Source: an uncultured Clostridia bacterium (GTDB lineage: Bacteria > Bacillota > Clostridia > TANB77 > CAG-508). Taken from it: DNA of 7,419 nucleotides. Shown in pieces: positions 1 to 4,293 of the stretch (the first letter of the stretch is position 1; the number at the start of each line of letters is the position of its first letter). The notes beneath the pieces were generated by a model. It saw only the letters and a program-made list of their open reading frames with translations. It did not search any database and was not told the DNA's origin. Location: positions 1 to 7,419 of the forward strand of contig CALXAQ010000015.1 of NCBI GenBank assembly GCA_944386335.1. The letters run 5' to 3'. Position numbers and translations under genes: made by a program.

Positions 1-302
1 TTGTCCATTTTTTGCCTAATGCGTTCTTCTATTTCTTTCTGTGTTTCTTTATCTAACACATATTTTTCATTTTCTTGTTTTAAAACACTACCTTCTTTTG
101 CCCCTTCTGGTAATTGTTCTTTTGCAATTTCTTTCTTTTTTCCTGTATCTCTTTCTTCACATATTGCTATATTTCCTTCTATTCTATCGATTACCCACTT
201 TTCGTTCATTTTTTCCAACCTTTCTGTAATTTGTTCTATAAAATGCCCTATATCTACTTGTTTTATTTCTTGCGCTATCTTTTCTAAGCCATCTAGTAAC
301 AT
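1..302 (-). CDS. DUF3006 domain protein, C-terminus cut by the window edge
   Basis: This is a small, soluble, charged protein; 100 codons are visible and the frame is still open at the left window edge. The DUF3006 family is recognised from the block KWVIDRIEGNIAI (residues 35-47), then a Lys/Glu-rich stretch, LPEGAKEGSVL (64-74) and KYVLDKET (80-87), running into a charged C-terminal helix. The biochemical role of DUF3006 is not known and I do not assign one. The ATG at 302 has an excellent ribosome site, GGAGGTG at 307-313. DUF3006 proteins usually begin just before the KWxIDR block, which here corresponds to Met32 (ATG at 207-209, preceded by AGGTTGG). The first 31 residues, predicted amphipathic, are therefore either a real extension or the result of choosing the upstream start. 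No convincing promoter was found upstream. Judged by family length, only a few C-terminal residues are missing. Confidence 0.8.
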   Translation of the reverse strand, partial: MLLDGLEKIAQEIKQVDIGHFIEQITERLEKMNEKWVIDRIEGNIAICEERDTGKKKEIAKEQLPEGAKEGSVLKQENEKYVLDKETQKEIEERIRQKMD

Positions 303-514
303 TTTTCACCTCCATTATATCCATATTTTTTTATTTTGCATACTTTTTTATGGGAAATATAAAAGAATAAATCATAAAATATGAGATAAAAGTATTTTTA
401 GTTTACTATAATTTTTTCAAGATTGCAAGAAAAATCGTACGCAAATTTTCGACAAAATTTTTCTAATAACTATTGAAAAAATAGGAAGAATAATATTTAG
501 TTTTTTGTAAATAC

Positions 515-552
515 TAATGTAAATATATTGTCTTGACATTGTATTTATATTA
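515..552. promoter_or_regulatory. Candidate antitoxin operator: imperfect inverted repeat over the -35 box
   Basis: Two 16-nt arms, 515-530 and 537-552, are inverted copies matching at 13 of 16 positions, separated by 6 nt. The shared core is TAAATA, found at 520-525 and inverted at 542-547, with one further direct copy at 508-513. The repeat straddles the -35 hexamer, so a bound protein would block the promoter. RelB/DinJ ribbon-helix-helix antitoxins are known to repress their own operons at such sites. That this one is bound is inference, and the AT-richness makes chance symmetry possible. Confidence 0.5.
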
Positions 553-561
553 TGTTAAAAT
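533..561 (+). promoter_or_regulatory. Sigma-A promoter of the toxin-antitoxin operon
   Basis: The -35 box is TTGACA (533-538), followed by a 17-bp spacer and the -10 box TAAAAT (556-561). The -10 is extended by TG at 553-554 (TGTTAAAAT). Transcription should start near 568, giving a short leader before the antitoxin start at 586, which has AGAGGTGAT at 573-581 as ribosome site. Confidence 0.85.
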
Positions 562-585
562 CTAATATAGAAAGAGGTGATATAA

Positions 586-858
586 ATGGCACAAACATTA
601 ATCAATTTTAGAATAGATGAAAACATAAAAAAACAAATGGAACAAATCTGCGAGGAACTAGGTATAACTATGTCCACAGCTTTTAATATATTTGCAAAAA
701 AAGTAATACGAGAAAAAAGAATTCCTTTTGATGTCTCTATTGATCCATTCTACTCCGAAACAAATAGAAAAGCTATAAATGACTCTATTAAACAATTAGA
801 AGAAGGAAAAGTAGTTACTAAAACAATGAAAGAATTAGAGGAATTAGAAAATGAATAA
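586..858 (+). CDS. relB: RelB/DinJ-family antitoxin
   Basis: This is the antitoxin of a type II toxin-antitoxin pair, 90 residues, a normal length for the family. The N-terminus is a ribbon-helix-helix DNA-binding and dimerisation domain: a strand at residues 4-9 (TLINFRID), helix 12-24, then the family hallmark GITMSTAFNIF (26-36) and the second helix to about residue 43. The C-terminal half, with DPFYSETN (53-60) and GKVVTKTMKELEEL (74-87), is the segment that wraps and neutralises the toxin in this family. It should bind the toxin encoded immediately downstream and, with it, repress the operon promoter. The start is set by a strong ribosome site 4-5 nt upstream. The stop codon lies inside the toxin gene, giving an 8-nt overlap typical of coupled translation. 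The family assignment is firm; the precise partner specificity is inferred from position. Confidence 0.93.
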   Translation: MAQTLINFRIDENIKKQMEQICEELGITMSTAFNIFAKKVIREKRIPFDVSIDPFYSETNRKAINDSIKQLEEGKVVTKTMKELEELENE

Positions 859-1111
859 TATAACCTTCACTAATAAAGCTTGGGAAGAATATTGTTATTG
901 GCAGTCTCAAGATAAAAAAACATTAAAGCGAATTAATTCGTTATTAGCAGATATTCAAAGAAATAGCTTCGAAGGAATTGGGAAACCAGAACCTTTAAAA
1001 GAAAATTTATCCGGATATTGGAGCAGGCGTATTGATGAAACTAATAGATTAGTTTATCGTATAGTTAACGAGCAAATTGAAGTTGTACAATGTAAAGGTC
1101 ATTATGATTGA
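851..1111 (+). CDS. yoeB: Txe/YoeB-family mRNA interferase toxin
   Basis: This is a ribosome-dependent endoribonuclease that cleaves mRNA in the A site, 86 residues against 84 for E. coli YoeB. The family signature is nearly complete: WEEYCYWQ (11-18), FEGIGKPEPLK (40-50), LSGYWSRRI (53-61), RLVYRI (66-71) and a C-terminal CKGHYD. By comparison with E. coli YoeB, the catalytic residues Glu46, Arg65 and His83 correspond to Glu47, Arg66 and His84 here, and the penultimate residue is Tyr85. All are present, so the toxin should be active. Translation is probably coupled to the antitoxin: the start overlaps its stop, and AGAGGA at 837-842, inside the antitoxin gene, serves as ribosome site. In E. 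coli, YoeB is paired with the Phd-fold YefM, whereas here the partner is of the RelB/DinJ type. The final stop base lies in the terminator stem. Confidence 0.95.
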   Translation: MNNITFTNKAWEEYCYWQSQDKKTLKRINSLLADIQRNSFEGIGKPEPLKENLSGYWSRRIDETNRLVYRIVNEQIEVVQCKGHYD

Positions 1112-1137
1112 AAAAGAGGCTTAAAAGGCCTCTTTTT
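1111..1137. terminator. Bidirectional intrinsic terminator shared by toxin gene and ABC operon
   Basis: The stem pairs AAAAAGAGGC (1111-1120) with the complementary 1128-1137, a 10-bp hairpin with a 7-nt loop. On either strand the 3' arm ends in a run of five T, so it can stop transcription from both sides. It starts at the last base of the toxin stop codon and overlaps the permease stop codon (1136-1138), so two convergent genes share one 27-bp signal. Confidence 0.9.
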
Positions 1138-2377
1138 AATCATTTTTATTCTTGTAAATTCTAAACAAATCTTTTATATTCATTCTATTTCCATAATTTA
1201 ATATAGCAGAAGAATAGATTTTAATAGATATTTTGGCTACTATCAATATCGTAATGACCAAAATTGCTAAAGAAAGTAATATTTCTCCTGTTGTAGCCAG
1301 TCCCATCATCACTCTAAATGGCATACAAAATGGTGAAGAAATCGGTACTATCGCTGCAATTTGATTTAAACTACTTGTTGGATTCATCATAGTAAAATAA
1401 GATAGATAAAATCCAATTACTGCTAAAATAGCTACTGGTCCATTTGCAGATTGTACATCTTCTGGTTTTGCTACTGTAGAACCTGTTAAAGCGTATAATA
1501 GGGCAAATAAAGAATATCCCAATATATAATAAACAATCGTTACAATCGCTAAGGTTGGTGTAAAATTAATGGAGCCTAAAATCATGTCAATTGTGGAAGG
1601 ATCTAAGAATAGCTTTGCACAAATTAATGCCACTACAACTGTCACAACAGTTTGCATCACTCCAGCAAGACCAATTCCTAATGTTTTTCCTAATACAATG
1701 GTTCGTGGTGAGGTAGATGTAACTAATGTTTCTATAATTTTCGATGTTTTTTCTGTTGTAATAGAAGAAGATACTTGATAAGCAAAGAAATAGATTGCAT
1801 AGAATAGTACGATAGATAATAACATCATAGGTAAAATATTCTCAGCTGCTTCATTTTCCTCTACTGCTGTTAAATCTACTTCAAACGGCATATTAATGAC
1901 TGCTATTTGCTCTGGTGCAATTCCTAAATCTTCTATTTGCTTATTTTGATAAGCTAATTGTAATAAACTTACTAATTCTTGTGGAAGTGATGTTGCAAGA
2001 CTTTGTGATTCTACTACATATTGTATAGAAATAGCCTCATCTTGCTTTGTAATATATAGTGCTTCTTCTATTTCTCCTTTTTCAATTTTTTCTTTTACTA
2101 TATCTAAATCCCACTTTTCTGTAACTATTTCTACGTTATAATCCGGATTATTTTCAAATGTTTTTTCTAAACTGTCTCCATATATATTGTCATAATCAAT
2201 AATTGTTGTTTTTGTTGTTCCGAAATTTTCATCTCCACCTGAAAATTGTTCCAACACTCTTGGAATATTAAATCCTATAATAATAATCAATAAAATAATG
2301 ATATTGGAAATAATAAAGGATTTTCTTTTCACTAAATCTTGAAATGTAAAGGATGCTACTGTCCATAAATCTTTCAT
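1136..2377 (-). CDS. ABC-2 type (NatB/YhaP-like) exporter permease
   Basis: This is the membrane subunit of an ABC exporter, 413 residues from the chosen start. It has one N-terminal membrane helix (about 21-39), a large outer loop of about 140 residues (40-180), then a block of about five helices (near 181-201, 233-257, 275-300, 314-332 and 365-385). The intracellular coupling segment TTEKTSKIIETLVTS (207-221), followed by SPRTIVLGK, is the hallmark of NatB-like permeases. The size and the long outer loop fit B. subtilis YhaP better than the shorter NatB. NatAB-type systems are linked to Na+ or drug export, but the substrate here cannot be read from sequence. Two starts are possible. The GTG at 2386 would overlap the ATPase gene by 8 nt. 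The ATG at 2377 sits 9 nt after AAGGTGG (2387-2393) and leaves a 1-nt gap after the ATPase stop. I prefer the ATG because its ribosome-site spacing is better. Confidence 0.9.
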   Translation of the reverse strand: MKDLWTVASFTFQDLVKRKSFIISNIIILLIIIIGFNIPRVLEQFSGGDENFGTTKTTIIDYDNIYGDSLEKTFENNPDYNVEIVTEKWDLDIVKEKIEKGEIEEALYITKQDEAISIQYVVESQSLATSLPQELVSLLQLAYQNKQIEDLGIAPEQIAVINMPFEVDLTAVEENEAAENILPMMLLSIVLFYAIYFFAYQVSSSITTEKTSKIIETLVTSTSPRTIVLGKTLGIGLAGVMQTVVTVVVALICAKLFLDPSTIDMILGSINFTPTLAIVTIVYYILGYSLFALLYALTGSTVAKPEDVQSANGPVAILAVIGFYLSYFTMMNPTSSLNQIAAIVPISSPFCMPFRVMMGLATTGEILLSLAILVITILIVAKISIKIYSSAILNYGNRMNIKDLFRIYKNKND

Positions 2378-2378
2378 A

Positions 2379-3269
2379 CTACTCACCCACCTTTTCTATA
2401 AAGATATCATGTAGACTTGGTTTCATAATTTCAAACTTATTTACCTCTACTTGTTTTTGCGCTAACAATTCAAATAAGGCATAACCCTGTTTTTCTTCTT
2501 GTATCTCTATTTCATATTCATTATCTTTTTCCCATAATATTTTTAAATTTATCGACTCTATATCCTCTTTTACATCTTGATTTGTAGAAAGATAAATTTT
2601 ATTAGCATTATAAGTATCTTTAATCTGTTTTAAATTTCCCTGTAATACCGTCTTTCCTCTATTTAAGATTAGAATATCTTTACAAAATTCTTCTACTACA
2701 CTCATTTGATGAGCAGAAAAAATAATATATTTCCCATCTTGTACTAGTTCTACAATTGCATTTCTTAATATTTCTGTATTTACTGGATCTAAACCGCTAA
2801 ACGGTTCATCTAATACAACTAGTTCTGGATTATGTACAACTGCTGTAATAAATTGTACTTTCTGCTGATTTCCTTTTGATAATTTTTCTGCTGTCATTCC
2901 TGTATATTCTTCCAATTCTAATTTTTTCATCCAATAACTAATTGCTTTTCTCGCTTCTGGTTCTTTCATTCCTTTTAGTTTTGCAAAATATAGCAATTGT
3001 GTAATAATATCTACTTTAGGATATAATCCTCTTTCTTCTGGTAAATAACCAAAATTAACATGTTTTCTTTCTACTTCTCTTCCATTCCATGTAATTTCAC
3101 CACTATCTTTCTTTAAAATGCCTAATAGCATTCTAATGGTGGTAGTTTTTCCAGCACCATTGGTTCCTAAAAGACCAAATACGCCTGGTTTATCCATGCT
3201 AAAGCTAATATTATCTACTACTTTTTTATCGCCATAGCTTTTGCTTACATTTTTTATTAACAAGCCCAT
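2379..3269 (-). CDS. ABC transporter ATP-binding protein (NatA/YhaQ-like)
   Basis: This is the cytoplasmic ATPase that drives the permease encoded directly after it, 296 residues. Walker A is GTNGAGKT (35-42, Lys41). The Q-loop region reads GYLPEERGLY (74-83), with Glu in place of the usual Gln as in other NatA/YhaQ proteins. The signature is LSKGNQQKV (130-138), a common variant of LSGGQ. Walker B is LVVLDEP (150-156, catalytic Glu155), the D-loop is SGLD (158-161) and the switch histidine is His187. The last 80 or so residues form the accessory domain common behind NatA-like ATPases (DUF4162 type). The start ATG has GAAGGGAG at 3281-3288, 11 nt away, a slightly long spacing. Its stop codon almost touches the permease start, so the two are one operon and almost certainly one complex. 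Export is expected because no solute-binding protein is present. Confidence 0.93.
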   Translation of the reverse strand: MGLLIKNVSKSYGDKKVVDNISFSMDKPGVFGLLGTNGAGKTTTIRMLLGILKKDSGEITWNGREVERKHVNFGYLPEERGLYPKVDIITQLLYFAKLKGMKEPEARKAISYWMKKLELEEYTGMTAEKLSKGNQQKVQFITAVVHNPELVVLDEPFSGLDPVNTEILRNAIVELVQDGKYIIFSAHQMSVVEEFCKDILILNRGKTVLQGNLKQIKDTYNANKIYLSTNQDVKEDIESINLKILWEKDNEYEIEIQEEKQGYALFELLAQKQVEVNKFEIMKPSLHDIFIEKVGE

Positions 3270-3305
3270 TTTTTCTTATTCTCCCTTCTATTTTTCTCGG
3301 TTTTT

Positions 3306-3334
3306 ATTATAGCATCTGCACCTATTCTATACAA
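3306..3334 (-). promoter_or_regulatory. Extended -10 promoter of the ABC exporter operon
   Basis: Read on the minus strand: -35 TTGTAT (3334-3329), a 17-bp spacer, then TGC followed by a perfect TATAAT (3311-3306). The poor -35 is offset by the extended TGn -10. Transcription should start near 3299, about 30 nt before the ATPase start codon. No operator or riboswitch is apparent. Confidence 0.75.
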
Positions 3335-3370
3335 TAGTTTTTCCTTAAAATTTTATAAAAGGGTTACGTA

Positions 3371-3410
3371 AAAAAAGACATACGTCTTTTGGATAACGTA
3401 TGCCTTTTTT
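3371..3410 (-). terminator. Intrinsic terminator of the glucosaminidase-domain gene
   Basis: On the minus strand a 14-bp stem (3410-3397 with 3384-3371) contains a single G-U pair and a 12-nt loop, and ends in a run of seven T. Read on the plus strand the same G-U position becomes an A/C mismatch, so the orientation is clear. It starts next to the stop codon of the upstream gene and separates it from the ABC operon. Confidence 0.88.
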
Positions 3411-3411
3411 A

Positions 3412-4203
3412 TTAATCTACAATTTGTTTCATACAACCATATACTAAATTTACCCATGTAGAAGAACTTGGACAGAACTTTTTCTTTACTGCTGATAATG
3501 TTTTTCCAGAGTAATAAGAACCTCCTGGTGTTAAGTATTTATTATGCAATAATTTAGCTGCTGCTTCTAACCCTTCTGCTGGTGAACTATATTGTATCAA
3601 TTTTCCTTTAGACATCATGCTAATATAGTTGCATTTGCTTCTATGTCCTGATGAAATTTTCCAACCTGATTCTGCTGCAATTAATCCACAAAAGAACACC
3701 TCATTAATTTGGTATTTTTCACATAGGTCATAGATAGTATCGCTATGATTGTAAAAGAAGTCTGTTGTATCTGGTTTTAAATTTTTCATTAATGTTTTAA
3801 AATCTTCTTTAGAAACGCCACATCTTACAGTTAAATCCATATTTTTAGAAATAGTAATTTCGTCAATAGATTTATAGATTGTTTTTGGTTCTTCTACTAT
3901 TTCTTGCTCTGTGGTCTCTGCTGTTTGTTCTTCTTCCACATTTTCCTGCGTTTTACTTTCTTCTATACTAGTTCTTCCTTCTGATGATCTCGTTGTTAAC
4001 TCTACATTTCTTTGATAACTTGCATCCCCTACTACGATTTCTTCTTGTGTATTTTCTGCTTCATTTTCTTCTTGTATTTGTGCTGTCTGCTCCTCTGTTT
4101 TTACAACTTGAACAAATTGTGAGCTAGTGCCTACAATCATAAAAAGTAATACGATAACAATACTTTCTTTGATTTTCAGCGCACATTTACTATCTTTTTT
4201 CAT
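3412..4203 (-). CDS. Exported protein with C-terminal glucosaminidase-type (peptidoglycan hydrolase) domain
   Basis: The protein has 263 residues from the chosen start. A Lys-rich N-terminus and a hydrophobic segment (residues 13-26, ESIVIVLLFMIVGT) act as signal peptide or membrane anchor. Residues about 35-105 are a low-complexity linker rich in Glu, Gln and Thr. The C-terminal part (about 125-263) resembles the endo-beta-N-acetylglucosaminidase / lysozyme-like fold: YQINEVFFCGLIAAESGW (164-181) with the expected catalytic Glu178, then NYISMMSKGKLIQY (192-205), PAEGLEAAAKLLHNKYL (208-224) and GGSYYSGKTL (227-236). It probably trims cell-wall glycan at the outer membrane face; substrate and bond are inferred. 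Six cysteines lie in the exported part, unusual for a Firmicute secreted enzyme. The frame is open up to a GTG at 4239, but this lies about 6 nt after the predicted transcription start and lacks a ribosome site. The ATG at 4203 has AGAAGGGA at 4217-4224, although 13 nt away. Confidence 0.82.
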   Translation of the reverse strand: MKKDSKCALKIKESIVIVLLFMIVGTSSQFVQVVKTEEQTAQIQEENEAENTQEEIVVGDASYQRNVELTTRSSEGRTSIEESKTQENVEEEQTAETTEQEIVEEPKTIYKSIDEITISKNMDLTVRCGVSKEDFKTLMKNLKPDTTDFFYNHSDTIYDLCEKYQINEVFFCGLIAAESGWKISSGHRSKCNYISMMSKGKLIQYSSPAEGLEAAAKLLHNKYLTPGGSYYSGKTLSAVKKKFCPSSSTWVNLVYGCMKQIVD

Positions 4204-4216
4204 TTTTAATTCTACA

Positions 4217-4224
4217 TCCCTTCT
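4217..4224 (-). promoter_or_regulatory. Ribosome binding site deciding the start of the glucosaminidase-domain gene
   Basis: AGAAGGGA on the minus strand lies 13 nt before the ATG at 4203. It is the only purine-rich Shine-Dalgarno match between the predicted transcription start (near 4245) and the signal peptide. The spacing is longer than usual, so translation may be modest. Confidence 0.5.
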
Positions 4225-4251
4225 GGCGGCCTTTTGCACGCCACGTTTTCT

Positions 4252-4280
4252 ATTATACCATAGCTTTACATTTCTGTCAA
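4252..4280 (-). promoter_or_regulatory. Near-perfect sigma-A promoter of the glucosaminidase-domain gene
   Basis: On the minus strand: -35 TTGACA (4280-4275), a 17-bp spacer, then TGG and TATAAT (4257-4252). Both hexamers match consensus exactly and the -10 is also extended. It lies in the gap just after the P-type ATPase stop codon. No terminator hairpin separates the two genes, so some readthrough from the ATPase is also possible. Confidence 0.88.
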
Positions 4281-4293
4281 ATTTGGGATGTTT

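Noticed and set aside
314..319. TATAAT-like string just upstream of the DUF3006 ribosome site (minus strand)
   Set aside because: It abuts the Shine-Dalgarno site, so a transcript from it would lose that site, and no -35 box is present at the right distance.
1..384. Plus-strand open frame of 127 codons rich in Phe, Ser and Leu
   Set aside because: It is antisense to the DUF3006 gene, has no ribosome site, and its composition is what the reverse of Lys/Glu-rich coding sequence gives.
405..433. TATAGT (410-405, minus strand) as promoter for the DUF3006 gene
   Set aside because: The -35 region at 428-433 reads TTTTCT; the match is too weak to report in such AT-rich sequence.
3343..3362. Imperfect palindrome CCTTAAAATTTTATAAAAGG near the ABC operon promoter
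   Set aside because: Only the outer four bases and a trivial AAAATTTT core pair; it is not convincing as an operator.
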